Positions 1 to 8,138 of a DNA stretch of 47,160 bases are shown piece by piece (the stretch's first letter is position 1; each line of letters begins with the position of its first letter). The DNA comes from a bacterium. GTDB lineage: Bacteria; Verrucomicrobiota; Verrucomicrobiia; Limisphaerales; J093. The notes beneath the pieces are model-generated. The model did no database searches. It had not been told where the DNA came from and was given only the letters and a program-made list of their open reading frames with translations. Position numbers and translations under genes: made by a program. The stretch spans positions 1-47,160 of the forward strand of contig JAJXZJ010000027.1 in NCBI GenBank assembly GCA_021780105.1, in the 5' to 3' direction.

Positions 1-1
1 G

Positions 2-127
2 CTGGGGCTGAAAGCCGCCTACAGCCTGGATGGCCTTCACCTAAATCAAGCCGGCTACACCGCAGCCATGCAGTTTGTCTATTCCCAAGCCATCCCCTGG
101 CTGTTTGGAAAAGGGCTGGCACCTTAA
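2..127 (+). CDS. SGNH/GDSL-type hydrolase, C-terminal fragment
   Basis: Only the last 41 codons are inside the window; the gene begins upstream of base 1. The visible peptide contains DGLHLNQAGY, which matches the block V motif (D-x-x-H, followed by N-x-x-G-Y) carrying the catalytic Asp and His of SGNH/GDSL esterases and lipases. About 22 residues follow that motif before a TAA stop, which is the usual position of this block near the C terminus. SGNH enzymes hydrolyse esters, often acetyl groups on carbohydrates; the substrate cannot be told from this fragment. A stem-loop terminator lies just downstream and faces the convergent PEP-CTERM gene. The family call rests on one motif, so it is good but not certain. 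Confidence 0.7.
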   Translation: MGLKAAYSLDGLHLNQAGYTAAMQFVYSQAIPWLFGKGLAP

Positions 128-133
128 AAACTA

Positions 134-161
134 AAAGGCCCACCATTTGAGGTGAGCCTTT
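134..161 (-). terminator. Rho-independent terminator, possibly bidirectional
   Basis: An inverted repeat with arms 134-144 and 151-161 (11 bp with one mismatch, 6-nt loop) lies between two convergent genes. Read on the minus strand the stem is followed by TTTTAGTTTTT, a good U-tract for ending the PEP-CTERM gene that stops at 185. On the plus strand the stem closes with TTTAT, so it may also stop the SGNH hydrolase gene. Confidence 0.7.
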
Positions 162-184
162 ATCGAACGTAAATATTTGGCCGA

Positions 185-1123
185 CTATGCCCTCGGCTTG
201 CGGATGGCAAATGCAATTGTCCCCGCTCCGAGCAGAAGAAGCGCCAAGGTGCTTGGTTCAGGTACTGCCGTCTTCCCAATACTTACAAACCAAGGTGTTG
301 TCAGTCCTGTAGCAAAGGTGGTCTTGTTACCACTCGAGTCAAATTTGTCAATGACCCCTCCTGTTGCCTCAGCCACATACAGGTTTCCAGCACTGTCAAA
401 GGCCATTCCCGTGGGAACCGATAGTCCACTTGCAAAAACTGTCTTACCCGTGCCATCGGGATTAAATTTGAAAATCCTGCCACTACCCGCATCATCAACA
501 AAAACATTGCCCGCTGCGTCAAAGGCGATGGCGAATGGAGCTCCGATCGCAGTCGCAAATGTTGCCTTTTGGCTTCCATCAGAATTGAACTCAGTAACAC
601 TGCCACCGTTAAGGCGACTGGCACAATAAAGGACTCCGCTGGCGTCATAAGCCAAACCGTAGATAAACTTACTGCCTGAAGCCAGTGTGGCAAAAGGACT
701 CACAACGCCGTCAGGCGAAATGCTGTCAATGGCGTTGCCACCCGACAAGCCCACTTTGAGGTTGCCCGCACTATCAAAGGCCAGCCCAGAAGGTGTATTC
801 AAGCCCGACGCAAACAACGTCGAGCTCACGTCAGACGCAAACTTGAGGATCTTTCCAGCCGTGGAAGTCTGTTCGCCGATGGACACGTAAAGATCTCCTT
901 GACTGTCAAAGGCCATCCCTCCCGGCGTGTATAACTGGCCTGCGAAAGTAGCCTGACTGGCGCCCCCAACTGTCGTGTCGTAGGTAAAAATACTTCCCGA
1001 TGTTGAAGTCGCTCCAGCACCCCAATCACCCACAAACAGGGTGTCGGCCACTGCGGTAATGACCTGCGGAGCAAGGCACGCAGCAATCCCGACCGCGATA
1101 GATGGGAACCGATTCATTTTCAT
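185..1123 (-). CDS. PEP-CTERM-anchored beta-propeller (NHL/SMP-30-like repeat) protein
   Basis: A 312-residue exported protein. It has an N-terminal signal peptide (about residues 1-26, ending near VADT), then at least five repeats of about 40 residues with the core GxAFDxxGNLYV (near residues 69, 112, 156, 197 and 237), typical of six-bladed NHL/SMP-30-like propellers. The C terminus is a PEP-CTERM sorting signal: VPEPSTLALLLL, a hydrophobic stretch, then a basic IRKPRA tail. In known systems such proteins are processed by an exosortase and displayed at the surface; no exosortase gene lies in this window. Met3 is an alternative start. The gene looks lower in GC than its neighbours. The enzymatic or binding role of the propeller cannot be assigned. 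Confidence 0.85.
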   Translation of the reverse strand: MKMNRFPSIAVGIAACLAPQVITAVADTLFVGDWGAGATSTSGSIFTYDTTVGGASQATFAGQLYTPGGMAFDSQGDLYVSIGEQTSTAGKILKFASDVSSTLFASGLNTPSGLAFDSAGNLKVGLSGGNAIDSISPDGVVSPFATLASGSKFIYGLAYDASGVLYCASRLNGGSVTEFNSDGSQKATFATAIGAPFAIAFDAAGNVFVDDAGSGRIFKFNPDGTGKTVFASGLSVPTGMAFDSAGNLYVAEATGGVIDKFDSSGNKTTFATGLTTPWFVSIGKTAVPEPSTLALLLLGAGTIAFAIRKPRA

Positions 1124-1655
1124 GGGACCTATACTGACGCAATTCGCACCTCTGCGTCAAGCGTTTTTCGCGACTTTAAGGGCGGCCCAATCATTGCGAA
1201 GGAACTTGGGTTGGCGGTTGGGCGCGAGTCCGGCAGCGGCCAGTGTGCGCGAGGATGATTTTTCGCCCGCGAAGAGTTTGGCGCACCGGTTCAGTCACGC
1301 GTCCTAGCGCTGTCGGTTCATCGCGGGCTGATGCCAGGCACGGCTCCGGCTACCTCCTCCGCCACCATCCACGCCCGACGGCCAAGGGCCTCGACGGTGC
1401 ATGCCCATTGGCCGCGCCCCGCCGCCATCATGGCGGGCTGTTGCGGTGCTGACGGCATTGCCGGATCGGAACAACCCTGCGAGTGACGAGTCCGTTGCGT
1501 CAGCGCCATCACGGCGGTGGCCTGGCCGGAACACGATCCTGACTGCGTTTCACGGCGCACGCGGCGCTTCAACCGGCCTTGGCCGTGGCGGAATCATTTC
1601 GCGGGGTTTGTTTGCATTTTGGCCGCAGTGATGGTCCCCTTCTGCCGAAAGAAAG
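1124..1655. other. Intergenic region, no convincing gene
   Basis: About 530 bases between the divergent PEP-CTERM gene and hisI. The short open frames here are Arg/Ala/Pro-rich, overlap one another on both strands and match no family I recognise, so they are read as GC-driven chance frames. Apart from the inverted repeat at 1135-1159, the only structure seen is a short interrupted palindrome at 1422-1436 (7-bp arms, 1-nt centre). The promoters of both flanking genes should be here. Confidence 0.5.
1135..1159. promoter_or_regulatory. Inverted repeat upstream of the PEP-CTERM gene (candidate operator)
   Basis: TGACGCA (1135-1141) and TGCGTCA (1153-1159) form a perfect 7-bp inverted repeat with an 11-bp spacer, 12-36 nt upstream of the PEP-CTERM start codon. 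The distal arm read on the minus strand is part of TTGACGCA, resembling a -35 box. This geometry suits a dimeric repressor site, but no regulator is identified. Confidence 0.35.
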
Positions 1656-2048
1656 ATGAGCTTTTACGACAAACTTAAATTCGACGCGAACGGGTTGATC
1701 CCGGCGATCATTCAGGAACAGACCACCGGCCGCGTGTTGATGATGGCGTGGATGAACCGCGCTTCGCTGGAAAAGACCGTCGAAACCGGCAAAACGCACT
1801 TCTGGAGCCGCTCGCGCCAGAAATTCTGGATGAAGGGCGAGGAAAGCGGCCACACGCAGGCGGTCAAGGACATCGCCTTCGATTGCGACGGCGACACGCT
1901 GCTGATCCAGGTGGAGCAGGTCGGCGCGGCCTGTCACGAAGGCTACCGCTCCTGCTTCTTCCGCTCGGCGGCCGATGGCGGGCAGTCGTTCAAAATCACG
2001 GAAGCCCAGCTTCAGAAGCCGGAGGAAATCTACGGCAAGAAGAAGTAA
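1656..2048 (+). CDS. hisI: Phosphoribosyl-AMP cyclohydrolase
   Basis: A 130-residue protein covering the whole HisI family. It opens the adenine ring of phosphoribosyl-AMP to give ProFAR in histidine synthesis, in the cytoplasm. The signature residues are present: DCDGD (Asp76, Cys77, Asp78, Asp80) for Mg/Zn binding, and ACHEGYRSC (Cys93, Cys100) completing the zinc site. There is no fused HisE domain. A purine-rich GAAAGAAAG just before the ATG supports this start. The gene is followed without a gap by a membrane protein (stop and start overlap as TAATG) and then trpE. hisF lies 20 kb away, so histidine genes are dispersed. Confidence 0.96.
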   Translation: MSFYDKLKFDANGLIPAIIQEQTTGRVLMMAWMNRASLEKTVETGKTHFWSRSRQKFWMKGEESGHTQAVKDIAFDCDGDTLLIQVEQVGAACHEGYRSCFFRSAADGGQSFKITEAQLQKPEEIYGKKK

Positions 2049-2572
2049 TGGACGATACCGTCCCATTCGGCAGCCCCGATTACCTCGTGCTGGCCGGGGC
2101 GTTGTTGCTGGCACGCGGGATGGATTTCCTCAGCACGTGGATCGCCACGCCGAACCTCCACCTGGAGGCCAACCCCATCGCCCGCTTCCTTGGCTGGCGT
2201 TGGGGGCTGGTGTTGAACGTCGCCATCTGCGTGCTGCTGGCCGCGTGGCCGTTTCCGGCCGTCGTCATCGTGACCACCAGCCTGCTGGTCGCGGCGCGCA
2301 ATTTTCAATCCGCGTGGCTGATGCGGACGATGGGCGAGCACGAATACCGCGCCTGGCTGGCCGCACGCCTGGGTGAAACCCGCCGCGGGCTGTTCCTGGG
2401 CTGCCTTGCGGCGCAGGCGGCCATTCCCGCGCTGCTTGGCGGCGTGCTGATTTACTTTGGTGATCCGGACCTGATTCCCGTGGGCGTCGGCTTCGGCATT
2501 TTGTTTTACGGCGTGGCGGTGTTGTTGTTTACTCTGCTTTCGCTGCGACGCTTCTGGCGGCGCGCGGCGTGA
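2048..2572 (+). CDS. Small polytopic membrane protein, function unknown
   Basis: A 174-residue hydrophobic protein with about four predicted membrane segments (near residues 12-30, 50-85, 118-138 and 145-168) and a basic tail RRFWRRAA. The start at 2048 overlaps the hisI stop (TAATG), indicating translational coupling; the open frame runs further 5' but only as a shadow of hisI. The segment MDFLSTW...EANPIARFLGW resembles small membrane proteins of the DUF5658 type, where a D-x-x-S/T motif precedes an ANP motif, but I cannot confirm the family. Its place between hisI and trpE may only reflect co-transcription. Confidence 0.75.
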   Translation: MDDTVPFGSPDYLVLAGALLLARGMDFLSTWIATPNLHLEANPIARFLGWRWGLVLNVAICVLLAAWPFPAVVIVTTSLLVAARNFQSAWLMRTMGEHEYRAWLAARLGETRRGLFLGCLAAQAAIPALLGGVLIYFGDPDLIPVGVGFGILFYGVAVLLFTLLSLRRFWRRAA

Positions 2573-2578
2573 ACGTCC

Positions 2579-4093
2579 ATGTATTCTCCAGGCAAATCCG
2601 AGTTCGTGCGGCTGGCGGCGCAGGGCAACCTGGTCCCGGTGTCGCGCCGGATTCTGGCGGATTTTGAAACGCCGCTCTCGGCCTACCGGAAAATCCGCGG
2701 CCAGGGCGAGTCGTTCCTGTTTGAGTCGGTGGAAGGCGGCGAACACCTCGGCCGCTACTCGTTCGTCGGGTGCAGCCCGCGCGCCGTGGTGCTGCAACGC
2801 GGCGCGGTGGTGGAGGTCCGCGAGAACGGCCGCGTCACCGAGCAATTCGCTGTGTCACGGGAGGCCGGCCAGGCCGCGGTGGCGGACGGGTTGGCCGTGG
2901 TGGAACGCGTCATGGCGCGTTACCGGCCGGTGACCTTGCCGGGCCTGCCGCGCTTCACCGGCGGGGCCATCGGCTACCTCGGCTACGAGTTCATCCACGA
3001 CATCGAGCCGGTGGTGCCGCGCCCGCCGACCGACGAACTGGGCACGCCAACGCTCTACTTCCTCATCGCCGACGAGTTGCTCGTTTTCGACCGCGTCGCG
3101 CAGACGATCACCGTGCTGGTCAACGCCTTTCTCGACGGCAGCGTTTCCCCGGAGGACGCCTACGACGACGCGATCGGCGAGGTGGAGCGGCTCGTCTCGT
3201 TGCTGGAACAACCGCTCGACCACCAGCCGGTGAGCCTGCCGGAAACGGCGACCGCGCTGGCATTCGAGTCGAACACGCCGCGCGAAAAATTTCACGAGAA
3301 CGTCCTGCGCGCCAAGCGCTACATCACCGCCGGCGACATCATTCAGGTGGTCGGCTCACAGCGTTTTTCCGCGCCGGTCACGGCTGCGCCGCTGGACGTT
3401 TATCGCGCCGCCCGCACGATCAACCCCTCGCCCTACATGTTTTTGCTGGAACTGGACGGCTTCGCGCTCGTCGGCGCGTCGCCGGAAATCCACGTCCGCT
3501 GCGAAGACCGCCGCGTGGAAATCCGGCCCATCGCCGGCACACGCCGCCGCGGGGCGACGCCGGAGGAGGACCGCGCGCTGGAGCAGGAACTGCTCGCCGA
3601 TCCCAAGGAACGCGCCGAGCACGTCATGCTCGTGGACCTGGCGCGGAACGATCTTGGCCGCGTGTGCGACTTCGGTTCCGTGACGGTGAAGGACCTGATG
3701 ATCATCGAGCGTTACAGCCACGTGATGCACATCGTGTCGCAGGTCGAAGGCCGGCTGGCCGCGGCGCGGACGCCGTTTGACCTGATGCGCGCCACGTTTC
3801 CGGCCGGCACGCTCAGCGGTGCGCCGAAGATTCGCGCCATGCAGATCATTGCCGAACTGGAGCAAACCGCGCGCGGGCCTTACGGCGGCTGCGTCGGCTA
3901 CTTCTCCTTCAACGGCAATCTCGACTGCTGCATCACCATCCGCACGGCGCTGCTCAAGGACGGCAAGGCGTTTGTGCAAGCCGGCGGCGGCTGGGTGAAC
4001 GACTCCACGCCGGAGGGAGAATTCCAGGAAACGGTCAACAAATCCCGGGCCATGCTCACGGCCGTGGCAATGGCCGAGGGGTTTGAGCGCTGA
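2579..4093 (+). CDS. trpE: Anthranilate synthase component I
   Basis: A 504-residue protein of usual TrpE length. It makes anthranilate from chorismate and ammonia, the first step of tryptophan synthesis, normally with a TrpG glutaminase partner that is not in this window. The N-terminal domain starts with GNLVPVSRRILAD and carries ESVEGGEHLGRYSFVG, the region around the tryptophan feedback site. The C-terminal chorismate-binding domain shows NPSPYMF, ASPEI, the IAGTRRRG block, ARNDLGRV and PAGTLSGAPKIRAM. These motifs favour TrpE over PabB, although the two are close relatives. The gene follows the membrane protein by six bases and so is probably in the hisI operon. No leader peptide or attenuator was seen. 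Confidence 0.93.
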   Translation: MYSPGKSEFVRLAAQGNLVPVSRRILADFETPLSAYRKIRGQGESFLFESVEGGEHLGRYSFVGCSPRAVVLQRGAVVEVRENGRVTEQFAVSREAGQAAVADGLAVVERVMARYRPVTLPGLPRFTGGAIGYLGYEFIHDIEPVVPRPPTDELGTPTLYFLIADELLVFDRVAQTITVLVNAFLDGSVSPEDAYDDAIGEVERLVSLLEQPLDHQPVSLPETATALAFESNTPREKFHENVLRAKRYITAGDIIQVVGSQRFSAPVTAAPLDVYRAARTINPSPYMFLLELDGFALVGASPEIHVRCEDRRVEIRPIAGTRRRGATPEEDRALEQELLADPKERAEHVMLVDLARNDLGRVCDFGSVTVKDLMIIERYSHVMHIVSQVEGRLAAARTPFDLMRATFPAGTLSGAPKIRAMQIIAELEQTARGPYGGCVGYFSFNGNLDCCITIRTALLKDGKAFVQAGGGWVNDSTPEGEFQETVNKSRAMLTAVAMAEGFER

Positions 4094-4183
4094 AGCGGAT
4101 GGCAAGGCGGCAAATGCGCTTGCCACGACGGCCGGAGCCACATAGTTTTCCAGCCCGCCGCGGTTCGCGGCACTAGAACGGTG

Positions 4184-4258
4184 GCGCGGTTAGCTCAGGG
4201 GTAGAGCACTTCCTTGACACGGAAGGGGTCAGAGGTTCAAATCCTCTATCGCGCACCA
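4184..4258 (+). tRNA. tRNA-Val (anticodon GAC)
   Basis: A complete cloverleaf can be drawn. The acceptor stem pairs GCGCGGT (4184-4190) with ATCGCGC (4248-4254), one G-U pair. The D stem is GCTC/GAGC. The anticodon stem CTTCC/GGAAG encloses TTGACAC, giving anticodon GAC, valine. The T arm is AGAGG-TTCAAAT-CCTCT. Discriminator A4255 is followed by an encoded CCA (4256-4258). The tRNA lies 90 bases after trpE on the same strand. Confidence 0.97.
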
Positions 4259-4372
4259 TTTTCGCTCGTCGGACTTCACTCACATTCCAAGGCCTTTTCT
4301 TCGTTCGCCGGTAGGCTTGTCTTTGCGTCGTCACCGGAACTGGCACTCCAGGCAAATGAAGCGCCCGCGCGA

Positions 4373-6526
4373 TCAATTCGCCGCGTTTTTCACCTCGGCG
4401 TGGTTCAGCAAAACGGCGCGGCGTTTCTCGGCAAAGTCTTTCAAGCTGATCGGCGGCGGACCGCGAAAACCGCGTTCCGTCGTGGCGCCGCCGGTGACGC
4501 TGTTCAAGAAGGCTTCGGTGGAATCCAGCTTGCGCGTATCCGCCTTTACAGCGTCGGCAATCAGCGCGTGATACTGCTCCGCGACCGGGCCGAGTTTGTT
4601 CCAGTCGAGCCAACTCGTGGCGATGTCCCGAACGTAACCAAGGTAGCGCGTCCGCAGCGACGGCACGGCGAGCAACTTCGCGAGCAGCGGCTTGCTCGTG
4701 TCGTTCAGTCCAACCAACGGATCAAGCTCAATCCCACCCGCCACCGGGCCACCGGGTCCGCCGAAGCCGCCGAAGCCACCGCGTCCTCCTGGCCCGCCCG
4801 GTGGTGGACCACCGCGACCGCGTCCGCCGCCCCGCCCGGCAAACTCCGGCCGGGGGAGAATCGTGTTCAGCCCGGCACGAAGGTTCGCTTCGTTCAGCGC
4901 GCCGCTCTTTGTCGTGTCCCAGGCGACAAACCACTTCGCGAAAGCGTCCTTGATCTCCGCGCGGGTGAGCGTGCCGTCCTTGTCGGCGTCCAGCGCCGTG
5001 AACAACGCCGGGCCGAGGAATCTCGCGGGACCGAAGCCGCCTGGCGGCCCGCCGCCGGGTGGTTCGTCGCCGCCGGGTGGTCCGAAACCCTGCGGTGGCG
5101 GCAGCACCTGGTTGAAATTCATGGTGAACCGCGCCTGCGTCAGCTTGCCGGACTTGGCCGGATCAAGCTTGTCAAACCACGCATCCGCCAGCGCGGCGCA
5201 TTCCGCGGACGAGACCTTTCCGTCACCGTCCTTGTCCGCTTGTTCCAGCATTTGCGGCGCGAGCATCATCCCAGGACCAAAGTCGCCGGGACCGCCAGGG
5301 CCACCGGGTCCGCCCGGCCCGCCGCCGGCGCTGAACGTTTCGTTCGCGTCGTAGGGAATGACGTGAAACCGGCCGGTCGGATCCTCGTATAGATCGTAGT
5401 CGCTGGCACGCGTGAAAAAGCCATCGCCGTTGGCGAGGACGTTTTCCCACGCGAAGAACTTCAACACGCCGTCGAGGTCCAGCAGCGGCGAGAGTGCCTG
5501 CTCCAACTGGTTGGACGGCGTCTCGTTCAGCACCGTGCAGAGGTTGATGAGATCGGCCCAGGATTTGGGTTCGTCCTTTGACTTGATTTCGTAGATGCGC
5601 TGGTAGGCGGCGGCGTTCGTGCCCAGATAATTCAAGCCGCCGCGGCCGTTCGGGCTGCCGGACACCTTCCAACGGGCGCCCTTGGTGGTGTGGTAGTGCT
5701 CCCGCAGAAACTCCTTGTTGAAATGTTGCTGGTTCACATACACGCCCCAGCATTCGCCGTTGATGACCACGCGCAGGAAGTTGGCCTGGGGCGCGGGCAG
5801 GTAATCCCGCGCAATTTGCATCGCCAGCACGGTGCGCAGGAAGGACGGATCCTCGTGTGAATTCAGCAGGTTGAGCTTGCGATAGCCGCCAAGCTCCTGG
5901 TGCGGATGGGCCAGGTCCAGCGTGAGCACCAGCGACCGCTTCTGCCCCTCGCCCACCATCATGAACGACGACATCCCGTGGAAATGCACGCCCACGTCCG
6001 GATACGTCCGGCCGTCCGCCGTGAGCTTCGCGGGGACCTCCACGTCGGTGTTCTTGAACTCGGCGAGTTCCTTTTCCCAATCGGAGTCCTCGAATTCGAG
6101 GAACACCGTGCGCAGCACCTCGGGCGCGTAAAGCGGCGCGTCGGGAAACAACTGCACGTCGGCCGGCGAGAGTTTGGGACCGGGCTGCACGGTTGCCTGG
6201 CGTCGGCCGGGCGGACCGAACCCGCCGCCTCGACCTCCGGGACCGCCCATGCGCCGGCCGCCGCCCTGCTGGCTGAGAAATGCCCGCGCGGCCTTGCGCT
6301 CGTCCACGTTGAGCCAGCCGTCGCCGTTCTTGTCAAATTGCTTCACGAGCTTGGTTTCCGGCATCGCCCCCCCGGGGCCGCCGGGTCCGAACGGCGGCGG
6401 CCCGCCGAAGTCCGGACCGTCATCGGGCGGGCCGTCGTCGTTGTCTTGAGCGCAGGCGGAGAACACGCAGGTCAGGGCGGCGAACAGCACCAGGGCGCGG
6501 ACGGGGAGGATGTTTCGTTGGCTCAT
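4373..6526 (-). CDS. CotH-kinase-family secreted protein with inserted EF-hand motifs
   Basis: A 717-residue exported protein with a signal peptide (residues 1-26; SACAQ allows signal peptidase I, and the Cys makes a lipoprotein possible). An EF-hand loop DKNGDGWLNVDE (about 65-76) is followed by a Gly/Arg-rich linker and a CotH domain from about residue 125, with RKLNLLNSHEDPSFLR, NGECWGVYVNQQ and SDYDLYEDPTGRFHVIPYD, which resembles the metal-binding end of CotH kinases. At about 400-600 the domain is interrupted by Gly/Pro-rich stretches and further EF-hand-like loops (DKDGDGKVSSAE, DADKDGTLTRAE and two degenerate ones). The CotH C-terminal block PLLAKLLAVPSLRTRYL then resumes. Spore-coat CotH proteins are atypical protein kinases; the substrate here is unknown. 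The gene is last in a run with VTC and DUF4956. Confidence 0.88.
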   Translation of the reverse strand: MSQRNILPVRALVLFAALTCVFSACAQDNDDGPPDDGPDFGGPPPFGPGGPGGAMPETKLVKQFDKNGDGWLNVDERKAARAFLSQQGGGRRMGGPGGRGGGFGPPGRRQATVQPGPKLSPADVQLFPDAPLYAPEVLRTVFLEFEDSDWEKELAEFKNTDVEVPAKLTADGRTYPDVGVHFHGMSSFMMVGEGQKRSLVLTLDLAHPHQELGGYRKLNLLNSHEDPSFLRTVLAMQIARDYLPAPQANFLRVVINGECWGVYVNQQHFNKEFLREHYHTTKGARWKVSGSPNGRGGLNYLGTNAAAYQRIYEIKSKDEPKSWADLINLCTVLNETPSNQLEQALSPLLDLDGVLKFFAWENVLANGDGFFTRASDYDLYEDPTGRFHVIPYDANETFSAGGGPGGPGGPGGPGDFGPGMMLAPQMLEQADKDGDGKVSSAECAALADAWFDKLDPAKSGKLTQARFTMNFNQVLPPPQGFGPPGGDEPPGGGPPGGFGPARFLGPALFTALDADKDGTLTRAEIKDAFAKWFVAWDTTKSGALNEANLRAGLNTILPRPEFAGRGGGRGRGGPPPGGPGGRGGFGGFGGPGGPVAGGIELDPLVGLNDTSKPLLAKLLAVPSLRTRYLGYVRDIATSWLDWNKLGPVAEQYHALIADAVKADTRKLDSTEAFLNSVTGGATTERGFRGPPPISLKDFAEKRRAVLLNHAEVKNAAN

Positions 6527-6607
6527 GTTCAGGAGGGTGGAGGTTGCGTTCTTGCCGGGGCGGGTCGGACCACACGAATGAATTGCGAGCGTCGGGAAGC
6601 CATGACT

Positions 6608-7294
6608 TCAGCCTTCTTCAAAACCCCGGCGGTGCAACTCGACGCGCTGGACGCCTTCAAGCTGGTTCAGCGCCTTCACCAGTTCGTCGGGCGAACGGTT
6701 CGGGCGCAGGCGGGTTTCGTAGGTGACATCGAGCGCGACGCCCTGCTTGCCCGTGGCCGCGGACATCAACTCGTGTTCCTGGAGATGTTCGTGGAAGGCG
6801 CCGCCGAGCAAGGCGTCCAGATCGTGCCCCAGGCCGATGCGCAGGCTCAGGAGGAAGGGCGGTTGCGCGGCGCTGAAAACCCTGGCGCGGGCCATCATCA
6901 AATACGCCGCCAGACCGACCACGCCGATGCCGATGACCGCCACCCACAGATTCTGCGCACCCACGGCCATGCCGGCCACCACCGCGAAGATCACGTAGGC
7001 GGTGTCCTGCGTGTCCCGCACGACCGTGCGGAAGCGCACGATGGACAGCGCGCCAACCAGGCTGAACGCGCGCGCGATGTTGTCGCCGATGACCTGCGTC
7101 ACCATCGCGATCAACACGGCCAGCAGCACGAGCGTCACCGGGAAGGACGCGGAGATTTCCGTGCTTTTCCGCGTGCCGCGATAAATCCCGGCGACGACCG
7201 CGCCCAGCGCCAGCGCCACGATCAACCGGATGAACACGTCTGACGCGGAAATGGCCGGGCCGTTCGAGAAGGCGGTTTTGAGAAACTCAGGCAT
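6608..7294 (-). CDS. DUF4956 family membrane protein
   Basis: A 228-residue protein with an N-terminal membrane domain and a cytosolic C-terminal domain. Hydrophobic segments lie near residues 20-40, 50-75 and 90-140, with the conserved FSLVGALSIVRFRTVVRDTQDTAYVIFA block of the DUF4956 family recognisable between them (residues about 82-110). The start at 7294 was chosen because residues before it are Arg/Pro-rich shadow of the upstream gene, and because this ATG follows the VTC stop by only two bases (TGA-AC-ATG). In many bacteria DUF4956 genes sit beside VTC and CotH genes, as here, suggesting one membrane-associated polyphosphate or phosphorylation module. Its biochemical role is not known. 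Confidence 0.88.
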   Translation of the reverse strand: MPEFLKTAFSNGPAISASDVFIRLIVALALGAVVAGIYRGTRKSTEISASFPVTLVLLAVLIAMVTQVIGDNIARAFSLVGALSIVRFRTVVRDTQDTAYVIFAVVAGMAVGAQNLWVAVIGIGVVGLAAYLMMARARVFSAAQPPFLLSLRIGLGHDLDALLGGAFHEHLQEHELMSAATGKQGVALDVTYETRLRPNRSPDELVKALNQLEGVQRVELHRRGFEEG

Positions 7295-7296
7295 GT

Positions 7297-8031
7297 TCAG
7301 GCAGAAAGAGTTGCCGCATCCGGAGCCAGCACCGGCACCCGGCCCAAGCTGGCGGCCGCGAGGCGATACTTGGAAAACGGCTCCGGATTCAGCGCAAATT
7401 CCTCGACGAGGCATTTGAACACGACCGGCGATTCGCGGAGAAACTTCAGCTCCAGCACCACGCGGTCGGGCAGCAGCACGTCGCCCGCGCGCTCGTTGAA
7501 CCACAGTCCCGCAGCCGGCAGCGCACGCAAGTTCATGTCCAGCGTCAACCGGATCGGGCCGTTGTCGGTCATCGCCACGCGCGCGGCGCGGTCATAGGAA
7601 ATCTGACAGACGGGATCCAGCCGCCGGAGCTGCAGGCGACGGTGAAACCAGCACCCGGTCCAGCCGCGGTCAGCCGCGCTCCCGCCCAACCGCTCCAAGT
7701 CCTCCAGCGGCACCAGTGAGCGACGTTTGCTGAGCTGGCCGCGCGCCCTGGCCTTGCGTTCCAGGAACACCACCTCGCCGTTGCCATACCGGCGAATGCG
7801 AAACTTGCTGCGTCCGTAAGAACCCCGCCGGTGAAACGTGGCGAACTCCGGCGTGTCGAAGTAGAGGCTCGTGATCCGATACTCATCGTCAGCGCACCCG
7901 CCGGCATGTGGATCCGGCGCCAGCCGGCCGCGCACCCAGTCGCGGATCTGGTCCGCCACGGCCGGGCTAAGGAGAAACTTCAATTCGTAAGCCAGTTCGC
8001 GCCGTTCGCGGGTTTCGGTTGAGGGCGACAT
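7297..8031 (-). CDS. VTC-domain polyphosphate polymerase-like protein
   Basis: A 244-residue protein consisting of one VTC domain, the tunnel-shaped fold of the yeast vacuolar polyphosphate polymerase Vtc4. The charged residues lining the tunnel can be followed: YELKFLL (Lys18), YRITSLYFDTP (Arg52), FRIRRYG (Arg78, Arg80), FLERK (Glu91, Lys93), SYDRAA (Arg148), LELKF (Glu194, Lys196) and SKYR (Ser220, Lys221). In Vtc4 such residues bind the growing polyphosphate chain and the metal. The protein has no membrane segment, so the DUF4956 protein encoded two bases downstream could hold it at the membrane. Polyphosphate synthesis is inferred from the family, not shown. It is the first gene of the minus-strand run and is divergent from the response regulator. 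Confidence 0.87.
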   Translation of the reverse strand: MSPSTETRERRELAYELKFLLSPAVADQIRDWVRGRLAPDPHAGGCADDEYRITSLYFDTPEFATFHRRGSYGRSKFRIRRYGNGEVVFLERKARARGQLSKRRSLVPLEDLERLGGSAADRGWTGCWFHRRLQLRRLDPVCQISYDRAARVAMTDNGPIRLTLDMNLRALPAAGLWFNERAGDVLLPDRVVLELKFLRESPVVFKCLVEEFALNPEPFSKYRLAAASLGRVPVLAPDAATLSA

Positions 8032-8138
8032 GACCGTGGAGGCGTGGGCGTCAACTCCGCGCCGTCGGGGCGGCTTGATTCCAAAGCGACGCCTGGTTGT
8101 TACCGATTCGTTTCACGGTTGCCACATTATCCGGTGGC

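Noticed and set aside
4173..4613. Minus-strand open frame ending in RDRGFEPLTPSVSRKCS
   Set aside because: This is the well-known false protein produced by reading antisense to a tRNA gene; its tail is exactly opposite tRNA-Val at 4184-4258.
4692..5354. Plus-strand Pro-rich open frame of 220 codons
   Set aside because: It is the reverse complement of the Gly/Pro-rich linkers of the CotH gene; Gly codons read antisense give Pro.
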